Assembly (NCBI GenBank): GCA_008694505.1
Contig: VZDJ01000047.1
Span: 9,927 to 73,926, forward strand
Length of the DNA stretch: 64,000 bases
Direction: 5' to 3'
From: Cyanoderma ruficeps
Taxonomy: Eukaryota; Chordata; Aves; Passeriformes; Timaliidae
Position numbers and translations under genes: made by a program. Below are positions 27,701 to 41,026 of this stretch, piece by piece (position 1 is the stretch's first letter; the number at the start of each line of letters is the position of its first letter). The notes under the pieces are model-generated. The model had not been told where the DNA came from. It did no database searches and was given only the letters and a program-made list of their open reading frames with translations.

Positions 27701-28718
27701 GTTACAGAACTGGTGAAGCTTTAGGTTAGGAGAACACAGGAGATACTTTGTGAAAACATTTTAGAGTTATGCCTTGCTAAATGCAGAGGAGGTATAGCTA
27801 AGTGAAAAACAACTTACTGCTCAGTTTGGCATGTCACCTTTAAAAGTATGAATGAATAAATTATGCTACTCCTGACTTTGTTAACTTTATTTTTTAAAAT
27901 ATCTTCTTCTGTTAGAGCCAGTATGTATGTGTTTATATGATTTTCTAAACTTGCAAAATATAGTTAGTGGCACCTAAAACAGAATTTAAGTCTGTCATGT
28001 TTGAGCTATATTTGTGAATGATAAGATTATTCAGTACCATCTCAAAGCTTACATACATAAATCTACTTACTGGCAGAACTGATTCATTGAAGTGGGTACA
28101 ACTGATATTCATTTTTAATATGGACAACATTTGAAGATGCTCGTTATTCTTCACTTTCTTTCCCATTTGTTTTCTCTTGCACAGTATGAATACTTCATAG
28201 AGATTTTGATTGTCCCCTGTACACATGTGTTCAATCATGCTGCTCTTTGGATCCACCCCTTTACACCAACCCCTGCCTTTAGCAAAATATTGAGATGCAA
28301 TCAAAGCTGTCAGATTGTTCAGTGTCTGAAGCAAGCTGCTGATTACTGTTGCCACTGTTAGCTGAATTATACCATTAAAAGCTTTTATTAAGTATTTGCA
28401 TTACTTGCTGATACAAATATGAAATCATGGCTACGCCACAGTGAAAAAGGAAATAATGCTCTTTTTTGGGACATATTTCTTCCAAGACAAGACAGCAACG
28501 ACAATCTGTGGAAAACGTCTATATACAGAGCACATTTCAGAGTGTCTATTGGTTTCTTAATTGCTAAATTTTTCAAACAGCCCTCTCTGTTGCTTCCAGC
28601 TCGTCATACCACTCTCAACAACGAAGGCAGTGTTGGTGAGGTTAAACCATCAGCCATAGTTTCATTCAAACTGGAGGCAAGTTGTAACTTTTATGTTCTA
28701 ATAAGAGCTTAAAAATGA
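24716..28718. other. Non-coding AT-rich DNA, no gene recognised
   Basis: The longest ORF is on the minus strand at 27945-28355 (136 codons), without recognisable motifs. A small GC-richer patch at about 27085-27200 contains GGTGG and GGGG words but too few CpGs to be an island. No transposon is recognised. Confidence 0.6.
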
Positions 28719-28743
28719 CACCCCCCTCCACCCCCCAAAAAAA
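28719..28743 (+). repeat. C-rich then A-rich low-complexity tract
   Basis: Two runs of six C, separated by a short TCCA-type spacer, are followed by seven A. This is simple sequence with no associated element seen. Confidence 0.8.
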
Positions 28744-28929
28744 TCAACTGATGTGGAAGCAAATATAATAACAATATGGAATAAAATAGTGACATTCTCC
28801 TCTCCAAGGATAGTCCTTAATGGATTTGTGTTTTCTTGTGAAATGTATTAGAGTCCTGAGCTCACTTGAGGAAGAATCTCTATGTCCCAGCCTAGAGCAA
28901 AGGGCACAGAACTCATGTTCTGGGTCCTC

Positions 28930-29015
28930 ATTTAGGGTCTGCACTGGTGTTTTGTGTGTAGCTTTACCTCTCTGCCTGTTTTCTCACCCATCTCACCTCT
29001 TTGGGATAATTAAAA
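28930..29015 (-). repeat. Degraded MIR-like remnant, reverse orientation
   Basis: Read on the plus strand, the order is TCTGCACTGG, then TTTACCTCTCTGCC, then GTTTTCTCACC, then GGGATAATTA. This is the order of blocks seen when a MIR element is read in reverse (CTCTGCCAC, TTAACCTCTCTG, GTTTCCTCA, GGGGATAAT). Several short deletions are needed, so it is old. Ends are approximate and the call is by eye. Confidence 0.4.
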
Positions 29016-32000
29016 CTCAATGAAAAGTCCTTACAAAAATATTCCATGAAAATTGCATATACTTGAATTGGCAAAATATTGAGTAATTTCACTCCAGTCA
29101 GTCTGTACCAGCACATCCCTTTCTGCCAGCTTCAATTAATCTGTTCCTGAAATTTTTGACAGCATGTGAATATCTCTGCTGCTTTCTGTCTCTCCGCTTT
29201 GCACACGAGAGGCTGATGGACTAAAGACTCTTGTCATCCCCTTCTGATGTGGTTTGGCAACAGGTCTTTGAGGAGAACGGTGTTGTTGCTCCTCCATCAC
29301 CAATACCATGTTTCAGTGCCGTCTGGGAGGGGTATGTGGTGTGAACCTGAACTGGCTTCCAGCCTCAAACATTCTTTTATCAATTAGCAGAGCCAATGAT
29401 GGATTTGACACAGCCTTGGGAGTGTGTTTTTGTGTCCTGCAGTATTATCTGCTATGCATGCTGATGATCTGCTCTGTGCAGAATGTTTGGGCATATGTAA
29501 GTCAAATTTACAGTAATTTTTTTTGTTTCCATTGAGTACACTGGGTTTTGTTTATTCTAGGAAGGCTGGAATACAAACCCTGATGCTTTCAGGATGCACA
29601 ATTATGCACAGTATAAAACAAGGTAAACATTACAAGTAGAAATCAACGAAGCCAAAACTTCATTCAGGTGACATTTTCCAAGGAATGTCTTCAGTTCAGT
29701 GCCATCTAAGTGCAGGTTGGTAACCGGCTGATGTGCTGGGAAGCTTTGGATTAGTTAATGTGATCAGTGTTTCACAGTGTGACACACAGCATCTGTGCTG
29801 AGAGATGGAGAAAGAGCTGACACTGGGACTGGCCAGGACATGCCAAGCAGATTGGGCGCTCGCTCTCCCTGCCCCTGAGCTAGCAGTGTTTGCCATTCTT
29901 GCTGCAGCACCTGTCCTGAGCCTCAAGATGAAAAACATGTGGGTGGTTTCGTGGAAGGAGAGCCTGGGGACTGCACAAAGCTAGACTGAGGGTTAGCAGC
30001 TGGGGTCACATTCCTGTAAGTAGGCAGGACGGATGAAAGGGCAAGGAGCAGTTGCCATGTTAAAATAAAAGCCTCAGGGGGTGCTGAGATGAAAGGTGTA
30101 CTGAAGCTTAGGTAAAAGCAGGTGCCAGGACTGTTATGTCAGTATTTGCTGTGTTCAATTCCATCTCACCTGGGTCAAATTGGTGTGCAAACCCCAGTGC
30201 ATTGAGAGGTGCCTTCCTGGTTGTGAAGCACTGAAAACAATCCCAGCAGTGCACAGGATCACAACATGCATATAGATCCTCCATTTGTTATTGGTGTGCT
30301 GGTTTTTTACCTCTTTTTTCCTTTTTGTTTGCTGTCTTATAAACAGTACCCCACTGAGAGCAACAGTTTTGATCTTCATCATAACCATCTTGAAGGAACA
30401 TTCACCAGTCTTAGAGTCATGTGTGGTCCTACTCCTTTACAGCTCTTGGATAGCTCCAGGAGCACTGATAGAAACTATGCTCTAGTATTTTGGCCATCTT
30501 TGTTCTCCTGTCCACCATATGTTGGACAGATTTATAAAGGATTCTATCTGCATAATCACCAACCTGGTTTATGGCATCAGCTGTTCCACTTGGCAGCACC
30601 AGGTGCTTTCCCCAGTCTTCCTGCTTTTTTTTTGTTTTAGCTTTGATCACTGCCCACAAAACAAATTATCCTCCGATGGCCACCTAAATGGCTGCCACTT
30701 TCTTATCACCATATGGCTCATCCCTCAGAGACTCATCCACAGTTCTGGCACTTCTGAGTCCACAAGCTTTTCTGCTTTTCTCTTCTCACAGACACAGTGC
30801 AGTTTGCCCTGTCTGGGGATATGGCTGGAGCAACTTCTGACAAGACAAAGTGATCTCCACACTGTGTCCTTCCCTCAAGACATCTGTAAATTCCTCATTT
30901 TTACATAAATAATTTTATCAGTTCATACATGTTTCTTCTATGTAGCGAAATAGGCTAGTACATAGCCAGGAGTAGCCAGAAAAAGTCATCTTACTACTTA
31001 AAATAACATTTTTATCTTTGGAAGACATCTTTGACAACCTGGTGGCTGTCCCCTACTAGAAAGAAGCTTTTATTCATGTCAGAGTGCTGTCTCTATTAGG
31101 GTTTGTAATATTAGTCCCAGCTGAATTTGTATCACAGACCTTGTTGTGTTTCAGGATTGGTTTTGTGTTTTTTCTTTGTTTAGAACATTTGGGACCTACT
31201 GTGTTATTTACCATAGAGATAATACACAGTGATACATTTTGAAATGGTTTTTAATGTGTTTTCTGGCAAATTGTCTGTTGCTGTGTTAGGTGTGAAATCA
31301 TCTAAAGGGGGACAAGCGATTTGGCATTTGTGCAAGCTTGTTGATTCTAACTAACATTTGCATTAGATTAGAACAGTGAATGCTGTCTCCAGCAAAGAAA
31401 TGCTTTGCATTTTCTCAATGGTATTTTAAAATGGAGTATTGCTAGTTTGAATGAGTCAGCTGAAATTACAGAAAATGTTTCCTTTAAAATAACATCTGAA
31501 TAGAGGCAGCTGTCACATCACACAGAATCTGAAACAAAGCATAGCCCAAAACTTGGTTGACATGTAATAACCTTACTATTAGATTCTATAATGTTTTAAT
31601 TTCTTCCCTGGGATATCTTTTGTGCACTAGGAATAGTGTATTTGCATGTGAATGGAAAAAGCTGAATTACATTAGTAGGTTCGTGCAAAGGACCTAATTT
31701 CTAACACTATGATAGAAAAAACTTCATAATTTTTATTTCTACAATCGTTGTATCAGACTAAAACTTCTCTCATTGCTATCGCTGTGTTTGTCAGCTGAAG
31801 TTCTGAGCTCCTCTAAATATTGTATGAGGTTCAGTGAACAGTGAAAATCTTTCTAAGACCTGTCTCACAAGTGGATTAATCAATACAATAGTTTCTCTTA
31901 TAGGAAGTTATTGGTATTCAACTTAGTTTATGATCATCTTTCTATTTACATTTGGAACAACTCTCTGCAGCTCCATTATTTCTGGTTCATTTTACTTCAG

Positions 32001-33840
32001 TGAGAATGCCCTGAAAATTTTGTAAGATAGACATATTTAATTTTGTTTGGGAAACAAACAGGAAAAAACCCCAACCCAGAAATGGTATTCTCTATTGGGA
32101 TATTTTGATGTTATGACATAATATGAAATACAATTTTTGGAAGAGCAATCAAAATGAAATCTCTGGTGTGTTTGAAATCAAAATTATCTGGAGACACAGC
32201 AAACACAAGGCATTTTATTTATTGCAGTGAAGCTTCACAAAGAAGAAAGATAAGAGTGGCTTGGTAAACAGCTAGCTTTTAGATAGCAGATAAAACTGTA
32301 AAATGAAAGCATAGACTGATGGACAGAAAATGTTATATGTCTATTCTCTGAGTTATATTATCCATTTCACAAAGTGAAGCAGCAGACTGACTTTTTCACC
32401 TCTCCTATGGCTACATAAACTGGCAGCCACTGTATTTAGTCAAATTGTCATTTTAGATTAAAAATTTCCAGGAACTCAGCACAGAAATATAATCAACACA
32501 CTGAAAGCCTTTCCTGAAAGGGGAGAAAAGGATAATGGTAAAAAAATGAGTGAAATACTCAGGTCAACCTTTCTTTTATAATATTTAGGGCTGGCACAAA
32601 ATGTAGATGAAGAGGATCATACTCTCCTGCTGCTCTTGCTGAAGGTCTCGTTTTGCTTAAAACGAGGCTAAGTCTGGATCTTAAAAACAGTGATGCTGCG
32701 CTGAAGGTAATTTGCCTCTAATATTTTAAGTGGAACTCTTTGCTTTCCCACAACCCTTCCCTAGTGTGGTGGGGATTTCCAAACTTAAAACTGAGAGTAA
32801 AACAGGACTTAAAGGAACAGGGTGGAGTGCAGAGTAGCTGTTGTGGCCAGCCCATCACTGTGGGCTCCTTGTCATTAAACAAGCTCAGAAAAATCTCCTT
32901 TTATATGGAGTCTAGGGTTATGTACTAATGCACTACAGGATTTGAAAAAAATAAAAGCTGAATTCTTAAGGTGTCATATTCTGTACAGGACACAATTTAA
33001 ATCAGTGATGCTCCTATTAGGGTTAACATGGATGAGTCTTCCCAGATACAGGGAATCCTCATCCGTCAACAACCAGGCAGAAAGAGATGCAAAACAAAAG
33101 GAAGTGCAGCACAGCTCGGCTCCAGTGAGTGAAGGGAAATGAATGTTTGAGCACCGGCCCCTTGGCCCTCAGTGTCTGACAGCACAACTGGTTTTAGAGA
33201 GACAGGAGAACCTCAGTATTGCTACACCTCCTTGTAGTAGGCGACAAAAAATGCGGGAGCCTGCTTGTGGCACCTTTGAGTCCCATCCAACTGTAGGCTT
33301 TATTTGATGCCTATTGTCATGGCTGTGCTTTCTCTTTACCTGGTGACTTGCTTGCCCTTCAGTGTTTGAAAAACTCTCTCCAAAAGTCAAGTGATGGCTG
33401 CCTTGCTTTTTTTAACTCCTTGGCTAAGATTCTCAGTAGTTTTCACACAGAGTATTTTGGTAATTCTTAACCAAATAAAACCCTCCTCTGTGTCTAATAA
33501 TCTACCTTCCTGCCCTTTCACTTCACTACACAAACATAATAGATCTAGGAGACTTTAAAGCTCTTACATTACTCCCCTTACACTATTGAACTTGCCTAGA
33601 GGATTGATTTTTTTAAATATTCTTCCCAGTCCATGACCTCCCCTGACAGTATCAGCCCAAGGCACATTGCTTGCTGTTGAGTTATAACACCCCAAACTTG
33701 GGCATGTTTCTCATGTTTTTGCTGCCAAGGCTGTTAAGGAAAAGGATTTTTTTTGTGCCTAGTGCACCGAAATTGATGCATTTCAAAATGAAACTGGGGG
33801 CTTGCACTAAACAGAGAAATTTTGCATTTCATTTGGTTAC
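29016..33840. other. Non-coding AT-rich DNA, no gene recognised
   Basis: ORFs at 30266-30640 and 30519-30908 (124 and 129 codons) overlap each other and a minus-strand frame, lack domains and are best taken as chance. Only generic vertebrate non-coding composition is visible from 31000 to 32700, with no ORF above 60 codons. Confidence 0.6.
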
Positions 33841-33875
33841 CAAAACAAAAAACAAACAAACAAACAAACAAAAAA
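33841..33875 (+). repeat. AAAC microsatellite
   Basis: About five clean CAAA/AAAC units sit inside a longer A-rich tract with irregular units on the left. On the minus strand it reads as GTTT repeats. Length variation between individuals is likely. Confidence 0.9.
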
Positions 33876-36800
33876 GAGAGACTAGTTAGTGTGTTAGTGT
33901 TGTAGGACAATAGCTGTGTTTGTTCAATAACTGTTTGATCAAAAACATTCATAACAATTAAAAACAAGACAACAGCTTTCATTTTTCACACACCTTCCAG
34001 GCAGATGGATCCTCAACCCCACGGCAAAACTATACAGTGTACAAAAGAATTGTGTTATCTTTGCTGACTTCTTGTTGCCTCGGGGACATGATGCAGCAGC
34101 TGTTTCAACTGAGTATGTGTCAAGCATTGCCATTGTGGGGAAGTTTTATCTGGAATTTTCCTGATGTGTGCTGATACTGTTTTTTCATTTGTGTGAAAGG
34201 CCTCAGTACTTCAAGAAGCAGATTGACCTCACCTCAGCCCTCACTTGGGAGGAGAGATTCCTGCTCTGCCTTCTGCTCATGGCATTTTCTTAGCTGGCAT
34301 TGTATCCATTGTTGGCAAATATCCAAAATATCCATTGTTCTCTTTCCCTCGCTCCCTTTTCAGCCTGGCATGTGGGTGGATATGTGTAGGTGCTAATCTG
34401 TAGCTGTAAAGACAACATATTATGGACAGGAGAATAGTCTATTACAAAGTAACAAAAATCCTTTCAGTTCACAATGTCATTTTCCACTGATATAACAGTT
34501 ATCTACAACTAAGAAAAATAAACTACAGAGAATTTGCGGTTGTGCAATGTGTGGGGAAAGTTAGGCTCAGACACAAGTGCAAAATAAGTTTATTTTACAG
34601 TTAAGCAAATAAAATAAGCAAAAGCAGTATTAAATCACTTGTGCTAAGTTTCTAACAGAAAAAATCTGAATATATACAGCATATACAAATATATACACAA
34701 ATATATATATTTGTATATATACAAATAAAGGGGAATTTGTGCTCAATGCATTTAGTAAAGGGATGTTATTATTGTCTGCCATATCCTATTGTTATATGAA
34801 AGATAACACCCTTCATCAAAAATATGATCTTTCCATGGATATTGTTAATTAGAATCAGAAATATATTAAGGAGGAGATAGAAGGAGACAAGAGAACTTCA
34901 TAGTTTAGAGGGAGACACTTGAACACCTGGTCCATACCCAAGATAGTCATGGGTATTTGTGCATCTAAAAAGTAATAAAACTTCCATATTGAATAATACT
35001 AGCCACGCTAAAATAATTCTATTTTCAATCAAAAATGTCTCCTCACTTCTGAAAAGTTAAGAATTTTATTTTACATTTGTTTTTTATTTCCATATATTTC
35101 AGATACTTACATTCAGGGTCTTAAAGAAACTGAGGCAGAATTTTTTCTGTGCAAACTAATAACTTTTGGGCGCTGTAAGTGTCCCTGACCTCAACAGTGA
35201 TCGTATGGGTACATTTGCTGGTCAAGTAACAAGGGTTGTAATTCATGTACTTCGTGAATTAATTCAGTTTCAATAAGCAGAAATTGCTAAATGGTGTCAA
35301 ATTGTTGATAGAGGATTTATGAATCAAGAGCATTTTTCCCTAGAGATGTGACTGGCTAACCAGTTACCCAGTCTTTTTAAAGGAAAAAGAAATGGAAAAA
35401 TTGGGAGGGCATAGGAGATTTTTGCATTCACAAAATTAACTATCATCGGCTAAAGTTTACATTAAGGTCACAATGTAGTAAGCATGTTTAATACCTTTAC
35501 TACTTCATACATACAGTGAATCTTGCAAAATATGTTGTTAGCTTTATGCTTGCCACTATACTGAGTTGTTGCTTACGCGCCAGATAAATCAGTCTTTCTA
35601 TAATAAGGATTTCCAAAAGCAGCCCTGGGTTTAATATGTTGATACCATACAAATGGCTGGTTTAAGTCTTGAATTTGTAGCACCTACATGGCTTGAGATA
35701 ACAAGCACTTGTTGTGTAGTTTTCAGATACAATGCAATAGATTATGTAGCTGTAGCAGCTTGCAGGTGTTCATGCTGCTTATTTTAGTTAATAAATTCTC
35801 ATTGCTACTTTTTTTTTCTATAAAAGATTGTTGGTTATAGCCAGAATGTTATGGTTAGGTGCACATATTTTTATATTGGATTCCATTACAGAGAACAATT
35901 TGCCAGGCTGCCCTGCAAATCCTGCAGATTTGATCAGTGCTCTCCAGCAGTGTCACCACCAGAACAGTTTATCAGAAAAGGGACTGGGGCAGTTGCTCAT
36001 GAGCTTCTCAGCTTTTCAGCTCATTTCTATTTATTTACTTGCTCCAGGACTCTGAAATCTTTTCAATGTTTCATATGTTGACTGCCTCCCTCCTGCTTCT
36101 TCTGACTCCTTTCTTCTACATAGACTTTTATGGAGAGATTGGAGCATCTCGAAGATGTGTTTTTATGAACTGATTGATTTTTATTATCTATCAAAACTGG
36201 AGCATCTTTCACAACAAATTCCCCCAAAAGATACTCTGGGCAATGTTACCTACAGAAAAAAGTAGAAGGGAAGGTGAAGGCACTGATGATTCAAACCATT
36301 AAACACTTCTGGGTTGGGTGTTGTACTTTAGGAATAGCAACTCTCTAAGTTTTCAGTAAACTATTGGACAGGAATATGCCTTTCTGTAAGTTCTATAAAA
36401 CCCCACTGTTACAAACAGTCATAGAGCTCCTCATTTAATGGATAGTTGTCCAAGAAGAAATGAGCCCTAGGTAAAACAGCCCGTTAATTTAATCAGCTGA
36501 TCACAAAATCCTGCCAGTCCCAATACGGCAGAGGTAAAACTCAGTGAAACAATCGCCTTTTTGCACAGTGACTGCCCGTGAGCTCCCCAGAGGCTGCTAC
36601 ACCTCCTGAGCCACACTGCACAACCTCCCTGCCATGGTCTTTTCACTCTGTTTCCCTTGGCATTAAATTTTGAGACTTACTAAATGCAAGTGAGGACATA
36701 GCTTATTCAGCTGTCTCACCACCACATGTATTTATTGTTTCTTTTGTTTTACGCCCTTTTTAGCCTTTTCTGAGACTTTTTGAATGATAAATGAGTGCTC

Positions 36801-36889
36801 TAATTAGCTATTCAGCAAAGGTAAGAACTTCTTGAGCTCTACTGGCTACTGAAATTCTTTCTTGTAATACATGTACTTTTAGCCTGAAT
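33876..36889. other. Non-coding AT-rich DNA with a TA-rich palindrome
   Basis: No gene recognised. The notable element is the TA-rich inverted repeat at 34691-34720, annotated separately. A poly-T run lies at about 35810-35819. The ORFs at 35828-36081 overlap in two frames and carry no domain. Confidence 0.6.
34691..34720. repeat. TA-rich palindrome
   Basis: The core ACAAATATATATATTTGT (34697-34714) is a perfect 18-bp palindrome. Self-complementarity continues to 34691 and 34720 with one mismatched pair next to the core. Such TA-rich palindromes can extrude as cruciforms and are mutation-prone. No function is implied by the surroundings. Confidence 0.85.
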
Positions 36890-37250
36890 GTGATTTATGT
36901 ACCATAGAATTGTTACTAAAAAAACCTCATGTTTCATGAGGGAGAAAGCGTTCTTTTTACTTCAATAGAAAACATTTTTCCTATGTGTTTTGCAAAATGT
37001 AACTAATTTCTTTTACTCTTTCATTGATTGGATTTTGCAATTCAAAGCATCTTTTACTAGTATACTTGTATGCATTAAAGCAAAACAATTTGTCTGAAAT
37101 GAGATGCTTCACGCTCAATTATATCTAAATTTCTCATCTACAACTCTTGATTTCAATCTCGGGTGTCTGTGCAGCTATTGAGACTGAAACAATGTAGAAA
37201 GGAAATGCTGTTATTTTCAATTTGTAGCAATTATACTCAGAGTGCGGCAG
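36890..37250. other. Candidate conserved non-coding segment (composition only)
   Basis: This is a stretch without simple repeats or long ORFs that carries short words typical of developmental enhancers, such as TGATTGGAT near 37025, TTTTGCAATT near 37033, and ATTA/CAAT words. Such words are frequent in any AT-rich DNA, so without an alignment the call rests on texture alone. Confidence 0.2.
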
Positions 37251-40200
37251 ATGTGGTGGTATTGAGTTTCTGCACATGGTACAGGCAGGCAGCTCGTGGA
37301 AAGGACGGCTGATTGCTCATATACCTGTGGCTGTCTTCCTGAGTATGGACTGCTGGACATGATGTCTGAAAACAAACTCCCTCTGAGCACAGTACTGTTC
37401 TAATGTGCAGTTAAATCCTCCATGCTTAGGACAGTACTTACGCATTATCAGAAGTAAGATTTCAATCTATGTTTATCATAAAAGATATGGCCCCGATTTA
37501 AGAAATTCTTCCCACATAGGTAGATACTTAAACTCTGCTCTAATACGAGCATGCCGAAGTCTGTTATTATGTGTATGTGTCCTTTGAGGCAGATTAGCAA
37601 GAAATGGAGAGCATTAATGCAGCCTGGATGAAACTACTCCCACTAAGTCTGACGTGCTCAAGAAGAGCAAAATACCATATCTTGATTTAATTATTAGAGA
37701 GAGTCTGGAATTGTCTACCATAATCCTGCCTGGGAATTGAATAGATGCACACTGGAGCTGGAATTCTCAGGACAGTGTTGGGAAGCTCTAAGTGTATGCT
37801 GCTTATCTGAATTGGAAGTTGTGAAGCCACTACTGGCATTATTATTATAATTGATAGTCTGGTAGGACCCAGGGGGCTATTTTGTCCAAATATGATTTGG
37901 TGTATGATATTTGTAAGTGGCCTTGGAGTAGGGTGTGGAAAGTACAGCCCTCTGTGCTTAGTGCTCCAGGCCTGCAGAGCTGTGCCCCGTGCTGTTCCCT
38001 CTCTTTCTGAAAACTGGTCTACAAAGTAGAACAGCTTTGAGAGAAGGAACAGGAAGCAAATGTCACCATCATATGCTACAGCCACACAGTGGGAAGGTGG
38101 GCTTGGAAAATAAAGGTGATGGGGAGATTATTCAAAGCATAAAATCAAGGTCAAAATGACAAGGCTGACTACACAGTTTAGGACTTCTTTAGGTCCCACC
38201 TTCCAATTAAAGGTGGTTTCTGGAAGGCAGGCAGGCATGTCTGACTTGGCACCAGGAGGTGGAACTGAAACCAGCTCACCATGTCCCAGCTGAGTGCTGT
38301 GTTCCTGAGGAGAGGGCACAGGGAGGCTCTGAATTTCCCTGCCTCCTTCTGTGACCCTTCCTACCTCCTTTTGTGAGCCTGTACCCTTGCTCTGGGAGAG
38401 CTGACAAGCTCAGGCTATATGGCTTTAGTAGAATGCTAGTCTCTGTTTGATAGTCTCGTCAAATCCATGCTCTGGGAATAGCTCCTGTCTGCTTTGAAGC
38501 AGTGCTAGTCAAAAAGAGATTCTACAGCAAATTACTTCCTGCTCTTGGGAACACAGAGAACAGCAATGCTTGAGACAATACAGGGTATTGAGCAGCCTTG
38601 ATCTCCTCACTCTGCAGGAGCATCCAGTCTGAGGCAAAGTCCCCTGAAAAGTCAGGAACTCTCCTTTCTTTTGTGCAGTGTTTCTTCAGGCACTCGGAGT
38701 CTTGCCTGAATGATTTTGCTGCTTAACTTTGTACCAAAAGACTGCTTGAATTATAATGACTTATTTCTTTGTTCCTGTGGAATTCTCTTCTACTCTTGTC
38801 CCTTCTCGTGAGTTCTTTGGCCAGGTGGTCTTTGTTTTAGTTGCCATCCCACACAGAACTCAAATTTTAAGCAGAAAACAGATTTGCCTCTGATGAGAGA
38901 GGATCCAGATGTGTGTCTGTTACAAAAGAGATACCCAAAGCTGTTCCTTCTGTGTTGATCTCGTCTCATCACCTTTTGAAGAGTGGTTCAGAATAAGGAA
39001 TGGAAAGGGTGGTCTCTGCCATCAATATGGAGTTTGCAGACTGACTCAGGCTGTACAGTTAGTTTATATGTTGTACATCGGTTCCCAGGGAACAATCAAT
39101 TTTTGTTAGTCTTCTGAGTGCTCATTATGTAGGCAACTGTGAACATCTATGAATCATTTTGAGATTACATTTCTTTTTGAGCATGAGCATAATGTAATAT
39201 GGGCTGCTAAATTAAGCATTGCAGATTGTAAAGGTAGTTATGGGCCAGATTCAATTCATACATTTAGTGGACAAAAAAAAAGCTTCAAAGAAGCAAACTC
39301 CTGCTGATCAGGTAATGCTGAGTATAATTAAGCTGCATTCTGTTAAAGAAAACTGTCAGCAAAATAAAATGCCAGGTAAGGGGAAGAATACAAAAAGTGC
39401 AATGAACTTCTAAACTGAAAACCTGCCAGCTTACCTGCAGCTTGTTTGCTCCTCAATCATTCTGAAGTTAGATGAGTAAAGGAATTAAGCTTGGAAAGAA
39501 ATACAAATACATTATTCCCTTCCATTTTGGGATGCTCAGGCTTGTATTTATTTGTAAAGGTGGAACTTCAACTCCATGCAGTGTGAAAAGAGATTGTGCT
39601 ATCTAATCCCTGTAAAAGCAGAGAGGAATCATGTATTAAATTGCATTACAGAAATTCTAATAGAGAGTTTTCAGTTTCTTTAGTCACACCATTCAAAGGA
39701 AGCTAAATGCTAAGAATGTGCAAATCAAGTCTTCATGAATAGGCTGGTGCTCTGCAGAGTTTCTGATTTGGATGTTACAGATTGTCCAGTACTTAACATG
39801 TCTTCTGGATTAAAAAAATAAGATTGGGGACTTGTATTGTCACTAAGAATCTCCAGATTAGAAAAAGACCCCAACCAAATGGAATTTTATCTCTGCTATC
39901 TAGAGTTTGAAATTATCAGGGGCTTTGATAAACTATAAATTTGTTTCCATTTCATCCCTAGAAATATATTTTGCATCTTGCAAATACGAAGCTGTTGGGT
40001 TGTGTGGGGTTGTTTGGAACATGTTCAGAACCTTTACTTTTTCTTTAACACTGGGATGTTCTCTTCCAGTAGTATTTTATTGTCATAAATAAACTCACGG
40101 ATGTGGATGACCCTGCCTTGTAAAAAGCAGAGGTAAGATTTTGTAGAATTAACTTAGAGAAAACCAGAACACGTACTTTATTTGTTCAGTTCTCTGGCAC

Positions 40201-40369
40201 TTTGAGATACCTGAGCAGTTTGGTGCTTTCAAACTATTTCTCTAGTATCTCTGTGCATACCAACTGTACTTATGAACTGCATATAGCTGTGTTGAAGAGT
40301 TTATTTCTCTGCATTTTATTAATGCAGTATATCCACAAATTCTTAATGTTCAACTTTTTTTCTCATAGG
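37251..40369. other. Non-coding DNA, no gene recognised
   Basis: The longest ORF is on the minus strand at 37687-38085 (132 codons), with no motif. The segment 38200-38400 is a little more GC-rich. No transposon, CpG island or tandem repeat seen. Confidence 0.6.
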
Positions 40370-40380
40370 TTTTTTTTTTT
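40370..40380 (+). repeat. Poly-T run
   Basis: Eleven T follow CTCATAGG. An AG precedes rather than follows the tract, so it is not placed to be a polypyrimidine tract for that AG. Confidence 0.85.
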
Positions 40381-40980
40381 AATGAAGTACCAATATTTGC
40401 AATTAAATAAGGAAGTGTTACTATTTTACTTATTTATTTGTGATTCTCTCTCTGCTGGGCAAGCTGGATGAATTGTCTTATTCATCATCTTAACATTTTA
40501 AGTATTCTCTCATTCTGCTGCCTTCTGCCCTTTATTATCCTATAGCAAGGCTGTAACTGTGTAGGCTACCTAAGGTACAGACTGCCCTCACATAACCCAC
40601 TTGACTGCTCAGCATAAATGAGATTTTTAATGGTCTGGTTACTTGTCATTAATTGGCTTAGACAAGCTTGAATTTTGTCACACATCTTGACCTTTATTGA
40701 ACCAACAACTTTGACAAATATAAAGGTCAAGAAATTCTGGCCTTAACACTTCTTGTTGGATTACTTTGCTCACACGCCAAAATCCAAATCTCTGGTTCTT
40801 AAGTGTTTCTATAAATACACATAATTATTCTAGTACCTGAGTGGAGCCAGAGCATTAAAATATGTTGTATATTAACAGTGGTGTGATTCCTGCTCCTCTG
40901 ACTGAAGTCTGCTTCAGTCTTTGAAGGGAAAAAACTACCCACAAAATTGAAACCCACTCTAATTCAAGGTTTAGCGCTGT
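40381..40980. other. Non-coding DNA, nothing specific
   Basis: AT-rich unique-looking sequence with no ORF of note and no repeat recognised. Confidence 0.6.
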
Positions 40981-41026
40981 CAAAAAAAAAACCAAACAAA
41001 CCCACCAAAACAAAACAAAAAAAAAA
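40981..41026 (+). repeat. A/C-rich low-complexity tract
   Basis: A-runs are interrupted by CC, CCC and single C, ending in ten A. The texture resembles a decayed A-rich tail of a retroposed sequence, but the upstream bases match no family I know. Confidence 0.8.

Noticed and set aside
27945..28355. Minus-strand ORF of 136 codons
   Set aside because: No family recognised, and a plus-strand ORF overlaps it. No evidence of coding bias.
31970..32020. ACTTCAGTGAGAATGCC resembling an ancient repeat word
   Set aside because: Too short and too diverged to separate from chance.
37687..38085. Minus-strand ORF of 132 codons
   Set aside because: Includes an isoleucine run from ATT-type simple sequence and no domain.
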